Assembly: GCA_964399635.1 (NCBI GenBank)
Contig: CAYNRU010000064.1
Span: forward strand, 62,001-126,000
Direction: 5' to 3'
Source: UBA4615 sp964399635
GTDB lineage: Bacteria; Pseudomonadota; Gammaproteobacteria; Burkholderiales; Burkholderiaceae_E
DNA length: 64,000 bases
The translations under genes and the position numbers were made by a program. The notes under the pieces were generated by a model, which searched no databases, was not told where the DNA came from, and saw only the letters and a list, made by a program, of their open reading frames with translations. Of the stretch, positions 18,077 through 26,973 are shown piece by piece; position 1 is the first letter of the stretch; every line of letters begins with the position of its first letter.

Positions 18077-19931
18077 CCCTCTCGACAAGGACGCCACGGC
18101 GTCCTTCGTCGAGGACGGCAAGGTGTTGTTCGCATGCGGCGAAGAGCGGTTGTCGCGCGTGAAGCTTCAGGACGGGTTTCCTCATCGTGCTGTGCAGATG
18201 GGTCTGGAGAGGACCGGCTGGGCGCCCGAGTCAATCGATGCCGTTGCGTACGCGTTCTTCGACGCCGACGGCGAGACCAAGCTGATCCGCCAGGCGATCG
18301 AGCGGGACGCAGAGCGTTATGGACCCAACGACACCGCAGCGTCCCTGGAAAAGCTGGCTGAAATCCGCCGTGCCGGGTACCACTGTGACCGGAGCGTGCT
18401 GATCCCGGGTATCGACTCCGAGATCGACGAATTCATCCCGCGCAAGGCGATGTACAAGCGGGTGGTCTATCAAACCGTTGGCTCATCACCCCGGGCCGAT
18501 TGGCTGGCGCACCGCAAGGGAATGCGCGAATGGGTCGATGCTGCCATTGCGGACCATCGGCTCCGGACCCAGCAGCTGAACGACGGATTGGCCCAGTACG
18601 GATGGGGAGCCAAGCTTCGACGGTTCAACCACCACAGCACGCACGCCGCCAACGCCTTCTATGGGTCCGGGTACGACGACGCGTTGATCGTCACCCTGGA
18701 TGGCTACGGATCCGGCAGCGCCGGAGGCGTCTTTCAAGGCGGGCCCGACGGCATCAAGAGCCTGGTCCGCTTCAGCTTCCCCAACTCGCTGGGCCAGTTC
18801 TACGAGCACGTCACCAGTGCCCTGGGGTTCAAGCCGAGCCGCCATGAAGGCAAGATCGTCGGGCTCGCGGCGTACGGGGACTGGAGCATCCTGACACCGG
18901 CGCTTCTGGACCGGTTCGATACCTCGGACGGCGATATCGTGATGCGTGCGGCCGGCAACTATCTCTTTGCGCGGTCGCTGACCCAGACGTTTGCCAAGCG
19001 CGACATTGCCGCCGCTTACCAGAAGGTTCTCGAAGTTATCGCGACGCGGGTGGTCGAGGCTTGGTTGAAAAAGACAGGCGCCCGCAACCTGGTGCTGTCG
19101 GGCGGCGTACATGCGAATGTGAAGCTGAACCAGCGCCTGCGGGAGCTCGATCAGGTACAGCAGGTCTTCGTCTATCCAAACATGGGCGACGGCGGATGCG
19201 GCACCGGCGCGGCGATGCTTGCGTTCGATAAACCGGTGCGGTTCGGCCCGTTGCACGACGTCTACTGGGGCCCCGACTACACCGAAGCCGATATTCTCGC
19301 AGCATTGAAGGCCAACGACCTCAAGGCCGACCGCTTCGAGGACCTCGAAGAGCGAGTGGGCGAGTTGCTGAGCCAGGACGCGATCGTTGGGCGGTTCAAC
19401 GGCCGAATGGAATATGGACCGAGGGCCCTTGGAAACCGGTCTGTCCTGTATCCGGCGAAGGATCCTGAGGTCAACCAGTGGCTTAACCACCAACTCGGGC
19501 GGACAGAGTTCATGCCGTTTGCGCCCGCTGCATTGGCGAGCGAAGCCCACCGTTTGTTCTTGAATTTGCCAGGTGCCGAAAAGGCCGCTCAGTTCATGAC
19601 CTTGACATTTGACTGCACGGACGAAATGAAGCGCCAGTGTCCGGCGGCTGTGCACATCGACGGTACAGCGCGTCCCCAATTGGTGTCAGCAGACAGTAAC
19701 CCGAGCTTTCACCGGATCCTCAAGCGGTACCACGAGCTGACCGGAATCGCAGCAGTGATTAACACCAGCTTTAACATGCATGAGGAGCCGATCGTTTGTT
19801 CACCAGCAGATGCGATCCGTGCGTTTCTGTTGGGTAACATCGAATATCTGGCAATCGGGAAGTTTCTGGTGCGACACCCGACATGGCCGGGCAACGCGTC
19901 TACTCGTCAGCCTGTACCCGAGCCGAAGTGA
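18057..19931 (+). CDS. NodU/CmcH-family carbamoyltransferase
   Basis: 624 residues. O-carbamoyltransferases of this family use carbamoyl phosphate and ATP to carbamoylate a sugar hydroxyl. The N-terminal ASKHA-type fold starts MRVLGISPLDKDATAS and includes EERLSRVK and the conserved NHHSTHAANAFYGSG with the metal-binding histidines, then LDGYGSG and LSGGVHANVKLN. The C-terminal carbamoyltransferase domain shows GRMEYGPRALGNRS and INTSFNMHEEPIV. The ATG at 18057 aligns with NodU starts. The stop overlaps the next gene in GTGA. Confidence 0.94.
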   Translation: MRVLGISPLDKDATASFVEDGKVLFACGEERLSRVKLQDGFPHRAVQMGLERTGWAPESIDAVAYAFFDADGETKLIRQAIERDAERYGPNDTAASLEKLAEIRRAGYHCDRSVLIPGIDSEIDEFIPRKAMYKRVVYQTVGSSPRADWLAHRKGMREWVDAAIADHRLRTQQLNDGLAQYGWGAKLRRFNHHSTHAANAFYGSGYDDALIVTLDGYGSGSAGGVFQGGPDGIKSLVRFSFPNSLGQFYEHVTSALGFKPSRHEGKIVGLAAYGDWSILTPALLDRFDTSDGDIVMRAAGNYLFARSLTQTFAKRDIAAAYQKVLEVIATRVVEAWLKKTGARNLVLSGGVHANVKLNQRLRELDQVQQVFVYPNMGDGGCGTGAAMLAFDKPVRFGPLHDVYWGPDYTEADILAALKANDLKADRFEDLEERVGELLSQDAIVGRFNGRMEYGPRALGNRSVLYPAKDPEVNQWLNHQLGRTEFMPFAPAALASEAHRLFLNLPGAEKAAQFMTLTFDCTDEMKRQCPAAVHIDGTARPQLVSADSNPSFHRILKRYHELTGIAAVINTSFNMHEEPIVCSPADAIRAFLLGNIEYLAIGKFLVRHPTWPGNASTRQPVPEPK

Positions 19932-21130
19932 CCGACATCATCGTCAGCCAGGATTGGGAACCCCGTGTTGGTGGCGCCCACTACTGGCTGCTAGAAGTGT
20001 ATCGAAGGTGGGGCTCGCCAGTATCTGTCTTCACGGCTACACCGGCAGTGGACGGCGATGGGGGCAGTGATGTCGTAGAGGGGGCGAGCGAAACTTGCGA
20101 TTCATTAGTAGTGATGCGTAACGCCGATTTTGTCGACTCCGTTGGGCTATCCCCATCGACATGGTTGCCGGTGTTTCGAAATGTCATTCGCTTGCTCCGC
20201 CAGATCGATGGAAAGCAGTCCACGTTGCACTGTAAGGCGCAGTTCCCGGAAGGGCTGATTGCTCTACTTGCACGATCGATCGGAGCGCGCACGTCGAAAG
20301 TCGTCGTATATGCCCACGGCGAAGAAATTCTTGTTGCACGCTCAAGTCGGCTGCTTTCCCGTATCGCCCGATTCGTCTACCGACATGCAGATCTCGTGAT
20401 TGCGAATAGCCAAAATACAAAAAAATTGGTGCTCGGGTTTGCCAAGGTGGAGCGAATCAAGGTTATCCATCCAGGAGTGGATAGCCGTGCATTCGTCCAT
20501 AGTGGGAGTGAACGCTCTGCCTACCGCAAAAAGCTCGGTTGGAGCGATGACGAGTTGGTCGTGGTCACGGTTGCACGCCTGGAACCCAGGAAAAATATTC
20601 AACGTGTCATCGAGGCCTTGAACACGCTGCGTGAGGAAGGCATCCCAATTCGATATCTCTGCGTAGGCGATGGAGTGGAGCGCAGCGCCCTGCGACAGTT
20701 TGTCGAGGCAAACAGACTGCAGCAGTGGGTGACATTCGTCGATAGAGTCACAGAAGAACAGAAGCGTCTGCTTTTTTGCAGTGCGGACCTGCACGTAATG
20801 GCGTCTGTGCAACATGGCGAGATGTTTGAAGGGTTTGGCATTGTGTTCCTGGAGGCTGCAGCAGCAGGGTTAGCGAGCGTTTCCGGAAACACCGGGGGAC
20901 AGAGAGAGGCGGTGCACCACGGACTCACTGGACTGAATGTGGACGGTGAGGATACCGACGCGCTCGTGCAAGGTTGTCGGCGCCTGTTGACCGATCGCAT
21001 TCAGCGCCACGCGATGGCAGAAGCCGGAAGATTGTGGGCTGCGGCCAACGACTGGCAGTTGGTCTCAGGTGCCACACGCAGCGCGCTCGAAACACTGCGC
21101 AACGATTTCAATAGAGGGGCGTCACCTTGA
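19928..21130 (+). CDS. GT4 glycosyltransferase (PimB-like)
   Basis: 400-residue GT-B enzyme: WEPRVGGAHYWLLE near the start, ANSQNTKKLV, VIHPGVD, VARLEPRKNIQRVIEAL, VGDGVERSALR and EGFGIVFLEAAAAG in the donor domain. I chose GTG at 19928 because it forms a GTGA overlap like the other genes of the operon; an in-frame ATG at 19883 would add 15 residues and overlap the carbamoyltransferase by 49 bases. From about here the base composition and codon use become visibly more AT-rich than in the genes upstream. Confidence 0.9.
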   Translation: MTDIIVSQDWEPRVGGAHYWLLEVYRRWGSPVSVFTATPAVDGDGGSDVVEGASETCDSLVVMRNADFVDSVGLSPSTWLPVFRNVIRLLRQIDGKQSTLHCKAQFPEGLIALLARSIGARTSKVVVYAHGEEILVARSSRLLSRIARFVYRHADLVIANSQNTKKLVLGFAKVERIKVIHPGVDSRAFVHSGSERSAYRKKLGWSDDELVVVTVARLEPRKNIQRVIEALNTLREEGIPIRYLCVGDGVERSALRQFVEANRLQQWVTFVDRVTEEQKRLLFCSADLHVMASVQHGEMFEGFGIVFLEAAAAGLASVSGNTGGQREAVHHGLTGLNVDGEDTDALVQGCRRLLTDRIQRHAMAEAGRLWAAANDWQLVSGATRSALETLRNDFNRGASP

Positions 21131-21271
21131 GCCGAGCAATCTGTACGGCAGACAAGGACAGCGTTGCATTCGATTCGCACGCCGACGAAATTCTTTGAAA
21201 CAGTTACACGTGCCAGCTACGATCCGACACGATTATTCGAAGGGTTCTGCTAGTGGCGGTACATTGCAGTG

Positions 21272-21314
21272 TCGTCTAGTTTCTATGTCCTCTAGACGAG
21301 TTTGGGCCAACTCG
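21272..21314. repeat. Two overlapping inverted repeats upstream of the O-antigen-ligase-like gene
   Basis: TCGTCTAG (21272-21279) and CTAGACGA (21292-21299) form a perfect 8-bp inverted repeat with a 12-base spacer. CGAGTT (21297-21302) and AACTCG (21309-21314) form a second one with a 6-base spacer. They share bases 21297-21299, so in RNA the two hairpins would compete. They lie 45-87 bases before the ligase start in a 228-base gap with no recognisable gene. Function unknown. Confidence 0.4.
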
Positions 21315-21358
21315 ATCAAATTTCGAGAGGCAGTAAGTAGAATGCCAAAGGAATCGTA

Positions 21359-22705
21359 TTGGTCACGGCAGCCGTCTATTTAGTTTTGGCGCTCAACGCG
21401 CTTTGGTCGCTGGGATGGCCGTGGGTTGGCGTAATCGTCACGTACGGTATCATTCTCCTGACGCCGCACAATATCTGGTTTTGGGCATTTGAAGGGGTGC
21501 AGCCGGTGCAGTGGGCGATACTTCCGGCGCTTGCGGGGTTTGGACTGGCAACACTTCGTGGGGCGATTGATTTCCGAATGCTTCGGGCTTCGACCGTTTA
21601 CATGATGGGCGTACTGCTCTTTAGCTTGACGATAGCGTATTACTTCGGACCGTATGTTGATGTGGTGAACGCATCTCGTTATTACGATTCAGCGGTGATG
21701 TTCGATGTGCTAGTTAAGGCGAACCTTCTGTTCTTTGTCGGCGTCTGTCTTATCGATACGCCAAGAAAACTAATGTTTGCGACGCTGCCTTTGATAATTA
21801 CGGTCGTGTACATGACGTACTGGACCAACGCACAGTATTTCTTCGAAGGAAGATTCGGCCGAATTGGAGGGCCTACGCCTCCGAACGGGCATAGCATCTA
21901 TTTTGACGAGAACATCTTTGCAACTTTGTTCGTGGTTGGATTTCCGTTTCTGATTTCCCTTTCTCGCCTGACGGGAAGCCGGGTGCTGTTGCTCGCTTCT
22001 CTATCCATTGTGCCGCTTGCTTGGCATGCTGCATTCTTGACTGCATCGCGAGGAGCGTTAGTTGGAATTGGCGTAGTGCTCTTGGTGTTGACAATGCGCT
22101 CACGCAGGAAGTCTGTCGGAATATTCATTGCAGTCGCTTTTGTCGCCGCGTTCTATTTTCAAGGTGGAGACACCCTCCACGAGCGGTCTGGCACTATCGC
22201 CGATCTCGGCGACGAGGCCTCTACGAACGACAGATTCGAGGCTTGGGCTGCGGCTACCAACATGATTGTTGCCCATCCAATAACCGGAGTGGGTTTGGCA
22301 GCTTTTGGGCAAGCGTTTCCATATTTCTCCGACAAGCCACCGCGCATCGCTCACAATACATTTCTTCAAATTACGGCCGAGTGGGGCGTGGTTGCAGGAG
22401 TCGCCTACCTTGTCTTAATAGGAGGTACGTTGTTACGCCTGATGCGCAACGGCAGGCTACTGCGCGCAAGTTCGTCTCCCGAGAGCCGCGCGCTTGAGGC
22501 CATCAATGAGGCATGCTTTCTGGGGCTTACTGGATTTGTTATCTGTTCACTTTTTCTCTCTCTCGAGAAGTTCGAGTTGTTTCACTATCTTGTCTTGTTA
22601 TCGAATTCGGTTGTTATATTAGGTACTCGAATGGTTGGCAATGAGGTGGCGTTGTGGGACTCCACTGGTCCAGTCAAGCCAAGCCTTCCCAGGCTTTTGC
22701 GATAG
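21359..22705 (+). CDS. O-antigen ligase/polymerase-like membrane protein (XrtA O-glycosylation ligase type)
   Basis: 448 residues with about ten hydrophobic segments and one large periplasmic loop late in the chain, the topology of Wzy/WaaL proteins. The motif order (TPPNGHSIYFDENIFATLF, then TASRGALVG, then HNTFLQITAEWGVVAGVAYL) matches the O-antigen ligase family; the overall layout recalls the putative O-glycosylation ligase of exosortase A clusters. It would polymerise repeat units or transfer glycan to an acceptor. Start is TTG at 21359, supported by AAAGGA seven bases upstream. AT-richer than the left arm. Confidence 0.82.
   Translation: MVTAAVYLVLALNALWSLGWPWVGVIVTYGIILLTPHNIWFWAFEGVQPVQWAILPALAGFGLATLRGAIDFRMLRASTVYMMGVLLFSLTIAYYFGPYVDVVNASRYYDSAVMFDVLVKANLLFFVGVCLIDTPRKLMFATLPLIITVVYMTYWTNAQYFFEGRFGRIGGPTPPNGHSIYFDENIFATLFVVGFPFLISLSRLTGSRVLLLASLSIVPLAWHAAFLTASRGALVGIGVVLLVLTMRSRRKSVGIFIAVAFVAAFYFQGGDTLHERSGTIADLGDEASTNDRFEAWAAATNMIVAHPITGVGLAAFGQAFPYFSDKPPRIAHNTFLQITAEWGVVAGVAYLVLIGGTLLRLMRNGRLLRASSSPESRALEAINEACFLGLTGFVICSLFLSLEKFELFHYLVLLSNSVVILGTRMVGNEVALWDSTGPVKPSLPRLLR
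22681..22698 (+). terminator. Weak terminator-like hairpin at the end of the ligase gene
   Basis: AAGCCT-tccc-AGGCTT followed by two more T residues (four Ts in all) overlaps the last codons of the ligase gene. A perfect 10-bp palindrome CGCCTAGGCG follows directly after the stop codon at 22706-22715. Either could attenuate transcription before the acyltransferase gene; the T-run is short, so this is tentative. Confidence 0.25.
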
Positions 22706-22824
22706 CGCCTAGGCGTTTCAGTATTCTGCGGCAGCAACTCTTAAACGCGTGTAGTCTCGGATGACACTACGAATCCATTCGATCAAAGTTCAGCATCGGT
22801 CGTGGATTTGGCGAGCCTACTAGA

Positions 22825-24723
22825 ATGAAATATCGACCTGAGGTAGATGGGTTACGCGCCCTCGCAATAATTCCTGTAGTTCTATTTCATGCCGGGTTCT
22901 CTTCCTTCAGTGGCGGGTTTATTGGTGTCGATACGTTCTTTGTGATTAGCGGGTACTTGATAACCGGAATCCTCGTTTCGGACCATGCTGATGGCCGTTT
23001 TTCATTTAAAACATTCTACGAGCGGCGCGCCCGGCGAATCTTGCCCGCTCTGTTTTTCGTAATTGGATGTTGTATCCCGGTCGCTTGGCTTCTTATGATG
23101 CCGAGTGATATGTTGCAATTTTCGCGCAGTGTCAGCGCAGTCCCTCTTTTTGTTTCAAACATACTCTTTTGGCGTGAGAGCGGCTACTTTGAGGCAGGGG
23201 TTGAGTTGAAACCGCTGCTCCACACTTGGAGTCTTGCTGTCGAAGAGCAGTTCTACCTCGTTTTTCCGATTATTCTGGCGGTCCTATGGCGACTAGGGCC
23301 CAGGTTGTTGACTGCATTGGCGTTTGTCGGCGGTTGTGCCAGTTTTGCGCTCGCGCAATGGGGGGCGTCTAATCGTCCTGACGCTGCGTTCTATCTGCTC
23401 CCGACACGTGCTTGGGAACTATTGATTGGGGTAATGGTAGCGTTAATCGTCCATCAGAATTGGGGCCAACATGTAGGTATTGGGCCACGGAATTTTGCAA
23501 GCATTCTCGGCTTGGGAATGCTTGCTGCTGCTGTATACGCGTTTGACGGAAACACGCTTTGGCCAAGCTACCACACGCTTTTACCGACTTTAGGAACCGC
23601 TCTGATATTGCTGTTCGGTACCGGCGGCACGGCTGTCGCATGGGTGCTTGAGCGTAAGTGGCTCGTGGGCGTGGGCTTGATTAGCTACAGCGCCTACCTC
23701 TGGCATCAGCCGCTATTCGCCTTTGTCCGATACTGGCTGTCTGGGGAGCCCGATGCCTTAACTGCGACTGCAATCTGCGTGGCTACCTTCGTACTGGCGT
23801 ATGCCACGTGGCGCTATATTGAGCAGCCATTTCGGCGTGGGCGAGTCGCTGGCGTTCGATCACACGTTCTTTGGTACTCTGTTGCGGGAAGTTCGCTTCT
23901 TGTGCTGATCGGATTTGGCATCAGAGATTCGACGTATCTTGAGTCGCGTATGTCCAGTCGGCAAAAGGAGACGTATTCGGCGTTGCATTACAACGAAACA
24001 TCTGAATATAAGCAGGGCTGGCGTCCTGGTACCTGCTTTATGGTTCTGGGCGTGAACGGGCTCGATAGATTTGATCTGGAGGGCTGCCTTCAGGAGGCTC
24101 CAGGGAAGAGAAATTACCTGTTGCTCGGGGACTCGTACGCGGCACAGTTTTGGGCGGCATTGCAGCTGAAGTTTCCGGAGGTCAATGTTATTCAAGCGAC
24201 TGCTGCAGGTTGCCGACCACTACTATCGACCTCACGTTCCAATGATTGTACAAAGTTGATGAAATATCTATTGACTTCATATCTGAAAAGTGGAGTCAAG
24301 ATCGATGGTGTGATTCTGTCGGCTAAATGGGACGTATGGGATGAGGCTAGCTTCATTGATACCTTGCAATTGTTAAAGCGTGATGTTCCACGGGTGATAG
24401 TTCTCGGGGAGATGGCGAGCTTTACGCGACCGTTGCCTACGCTGATTGTTCGATATATGAGCGATAGCGGTGAGTTGAGTCTAGTAGGGAATCGCTTCGT
24501 GCGGAAGGATCGCTTGGAGCTGGGTCGCCGAATTCGGGAAGTAAGTCGCGAGGCGATGGTTGAGTATTATTCCGTTGTCGATGCGGCCTGCCCCGATCAG
24601 CGTTGCAACGTGTTTACCGCTTTGGGTGTACCTATTCTCTTTGATGATGAGCATTTCACTCTCGGTGGCGCGATACGCACCATTGATCGGCTAACAGATG
24701 GAGCTGGTTTTTCGTTGAATTAA
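22825..24723 (+). CDS. Acyltransferase-3/SGNH protein (OafA/YrhL-like)
   Basis: 632 residues. The N-terminal acyltransferase-3 domain (1 to about 350, ten or so membrane segments) begins YRPEVDGLRALAIIPVVLFH, with FFVISGYLITG, ERRARRILPAL and HTWSLAVEEQFYLVFP. The C-terminal periplasmic SGNH hydrolase-like domain has LLLGDSYAAQFW (catalytic Ser in GDS) and a late FDDEHFTLGG (Asp/His). Such fusions O-acetylate polysaccharides outside the inner membrane. It sits 119 bases after the ligase gene in the AT-rich stretch. Confidence 0.93.
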   Translation: MKYRPEVDGLRALAIIPVVLFHAGFSSFSGGFIGVDTFFVISGYLITGILVSDHADGRFSFKTFYERRARRILPALFFVIGCCIPVAWLLMMPSDMLQFSRSVSAVPLFVSNILFWRESGYFEAGVELKPLLHTWSLAVEEQFYLVFPIILAVLWRLGPRLLTALAFVGGCASFALAQWGASNRPDAAFYLLPTRAWELLIGVMVALIVHQNWGQHVGIGPRNFASILGLGMLAAAVYAFDGNTLWPSYHTLLPTLGTALILLFGTGGTAVAWVLERKWLVGVGLISYSAYLWHQPLFAFVRYWLSGEPDALTATAICVATFVLAYATWRYIEQPFRRGRVAGVRSHVLWYSVAGSSLLVLIGFGIRDSTYLESRMSSRQKETYSALHYNETSEYKQGWRPGTCFMVLGVNGLDRFDLEGCLQEAPGKRNYLLLGDSYAAQFWAALQLKFPEVNVIQATAAGCRPLLSTSRSNDCTKLMKYLLTSYLKSGVKIDGVILSAKWDVWDEASFIDTLQLLKRDVPRVIVLGEMASFTRPLPTLIVRYMSDSGELSLVGNRFVRKDRLELGRRIREVSREAMVEYYSVVDAACPDQRCNVFTALGVPILFDDEHFTLGGAIRTIDRLTDGAGFSLN

Positions 24724-25510
24724 GACAGGCTTCTGAATATTCTGGACCAAGGCTACGAGGAGTGATTTGAAATGTTTTGTCGTAGTCTTGTAGAATATTT
24801 TGCGGACTGGCGAAAGAATCGCGTGGGTTCCTGTGGGCGTAAGTTCGTGATGTGTCCTCAAGGTTTTTGCTTGAGGCGGGCGGTCGTCCCACACGCTGCC
24901 TTCGTTGATGCGTATGTTTTCCGCAAAATACGTGGTTCTTGCGCTTCAGAGGGGCGCGGATTTGGCGATAGCCTTACCGGGCCTGCTGTTAGGTAACCGG
25001 TTCATCATGACGATGGGTTGCGAGTCTCTCCCGACGCGTAGATGCCGAGCGCCGCGTTCCGCAGAAGCCACTCGGCTCGAGCCAGTGATAATTTGCCTCC
25101 TGCGTCAATCGACGTCTAATGGCAATCGACGCCAAGAGGTCTTGTTTCTTGTGCTAGGCGTTGATCGCTCGTTCGCTGGCGTAGCGAAGTGCCGGAAGCG
25201 TTCGTCTGTCGAGGTATTGGCGTTGCCCAGTGGGTGGCTTACAAACCCGGGCAGCTAGTCTTCCTACCATTCAGTGGCGTCGAAGTCGCTGGAAGGTGAG
25301 GTGGTTATTGATCACTGCCGAACGCGGGTGCAGATGTTAGCGGTGGTGCAGAGCGCTCTCTTCGTAGCGGCATTAGTCCGCCCAATTCGACCGTTGGCTA
25401 TGCTGCGTCAACAAATCGTGAGTTCATCCGCGTATCTTTAACCCCTACCCCGGGCGTTCGCCTGAGCGGCTTGTGATGTCTGATCTATCCAATCTTGAGT
25501 GGCGAGAAGC
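24724..25510. other. 787-base gap without an intact gene
   Basis: No reading frame here has a convincing full-length protein. It holds a possible sugar-transferase stub (listed separately) and a hairpin CCTCAAG-gtttttg-CTTGAGG at 24856-24876. A short frame ending at 25476 codes for a plausible but unrecognised C-terminus. The stretch looks like decayed coding DNA. Confidence 0.5.
24914..24994 (+). pseudogene. Possible stub of a bacterial sugar transferase
   Basis: About 27 codons read MFSAKYVVLALQRGADLAIA followed by LPGLLL, resembling the membrane anchor that opens small initiating sugar transferases (pattern K-R-x-x-D-L-x-x-A-L-P-x-L-L-L). After this the frame shows no sugar-transferase sequence and closes at 25258 with unrelated residues. 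It may be the remains of a lost gene. Low confidence, since short hydrophobic stretches match by chance. Confidence 0.25.
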
Positions 25511-26872
25511 ATGAATTCATCAATTAGCCCGTCAATGTTGAGGTTATCTGCACTAAGTGCTTCAGCCTGCGCATTCTTGCTAGCTACCGCTTGCGGTGGC
25601 GTGATCGACCCAAATTCGCGTGCTGCTGCAGAAACTCCTGCCCTGGCCGCAGTTTCAGCAGCCGCGGTGTCTGCTGTGCCGCTGACATCCCAAGGACAAG
25701 CTGAGCAGATGTCTACGGATGTCAAAACTACTGGCCTGATCACGAGCGAGCACATGATCTACCAGGGAGCGTTTGCGCTTCCCGAGGGCACTATTGGGAC
25801 GTCGCGCTTCGGTTATGGAGGCAACGCGTTGACTCCCTATCGGGACCCTCAAACTGGGAAGTTGACGCTGTACATGCAGGGGCATGTGCACTTCGAGGGC
25901 CAGGTGGCGCAGGTCGAGGTGCCTTCTGGATTCGTGAAATCAGTGAACCGTACGGATCTTCCCTTGGCGAAGATTTTGCAACCGTTTTCGGATATCACTG
26001 ACGGGGAATTGGCTCGGCGACCGAACTCCTTGGGTAATGCTGCTAATGGCTCTCCCGTGTATGGACTACTGCCATATAACGGACGCCTTATTGTAGCTGC
26101 AACGATGTATTATGACGCGACTCAAAATGCTTCGCATGGTGTGTCTGCTCTGGACTTAAGTCGGCCAGGTGACTTCAAGGGGTTCTTCCCCTTCGCTTCG
26201 AATGTCGTAGCGCCTCCCCGGGCGTTGGGCGGCGCGATGGCGGTAGTGCCCGCGGAGTGGCGTGCCAAGTTGGGCGGGCCAGCTATAACAGGCAACCAAT
26301 CTGTACCGTTAATTGGCGCCACTTCCGCAGGGCCCGCATTGACAGTGTTTGATCCTGACGCCGTTGGCTCTACAAGTCCGATTCCTGGGCAAACTCTACT
26401 TTTCTATCCATTATCAAATCCTCTGTGTGGTCCGTTGGAATGCGAGTCAAACAAAAATTCTATCTACAATCAGACTTCTGTCATTCGCGGCGCGGCGTTG
26501 GTGTCCCAGTCGGGCAGCGTGCTCTTCATTGGTAAGCATGGTGTCGGCGAATACTGGTACGGTGGAACGACATCCCCTGAGGGGTATATCGCTGCTCCAG
26601 GTTCGGACGGCTATGGCCCCAAGAGCACGAGATTCGAGTATCGGGTATGGGCGTACAAGGTTGATGATCTTGTTGCTGTTAAGAACGCACTGAAGAAGCC
26701 TTGGGAGTTGCGGCCTTACTCGATCTTTGCGCTGCCCGAGGTATCTGGCTTGAATCCAGGCGCTAACTTGCGAGGTGTGGGTTACGATGACGAGTCAGGT
26801 TTACTGTTTATCGCTCCAGACTTCGGGGAGCAGGGGCGTATCGAAGTGTATAAGGTCAATAAGCCCCTGTGA
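25511..26872 (+). CDS. Unknown secreted lipoprotein
   Basis: 453 residues. The signal segment ends in LLATACGG, giving a probable lipobox Cys at about residue 28; the beta-helix lipoprotein at the left end has the similar LATGCGG. The mature part is rich in Gly, Pro and aromatic residues, with recurring short strands (MIYQGAFALPEG, FGYGGNALTPYRD, YMQGHVHFEG, LFIGKHGVGEYWYGG, GVGYDDESGLLFIAPDFGE) that suggest a beta-propeller-like fold. I do not recognise the family. ATG at 25511 is preferred; GTG at 25499 is also in frame. Confidence 0.75.
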   Translation: MNSSISPSMLRLSALSASACAFLLATACGGVIDPNSRAAAETPALAAVSAAAVSAVPLTSQGQAEQMSTDVKTTGLITSEHMIYQGAFALPEGTIGTSRFGYGGNALTPYRDPQTGKLTLYMQGHVHFEGQVAQVEVPSGFVKSVNRTDLPLAKILQPFSDITDGELARRPNSLGNAANGSPVYGLLPYNGRLIVAATMYYDATQNASHGVSALDLSRPGDFKGFFPFASNVVAPPRALGGAMAVVPAEWRAKLGGPAITGNQSVPLIGATSAGPALTVFDPDAVGSTSPIPGQTLLFYPLSNPLCGPLECESNKNSIYNQTSVIRGAALVSQSGSVLFIGKHGVGEYWYGGTTSPEGYIAAPGSDGYGPKSTRFEYRVWAYKVDDLVAVKNALKKPWELRPYSIFALPEVSGLNPGANLRGVGYDDESGLLFIAPDFGEQGRIEVYKVNKPL

Positions 26873-26973
26873 TATCAGTGCGCTTCTATCGGAATTGGTT
26901 CCCTGACTTTGCGTCGCGTGATTGGGTACTGCTTGGTATTGCAATTGATTTATTCATCGGGTGGGTCTGATAC

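Noticed and set aside
24856..24876. Hairpin CCTCAAG-gtttttg-CTTGAGG as an intrinsic terminator
   Set aside because: No T-run follows the stem on either side, and it is about 130 bases beyond the gene end.
24905..25258. 117-codon frame as an intact gene
   Set aside because: Only its first 30 residues look protein-like; the rest is unstructured and no ribosome site is present. Kept only as a possible stub.
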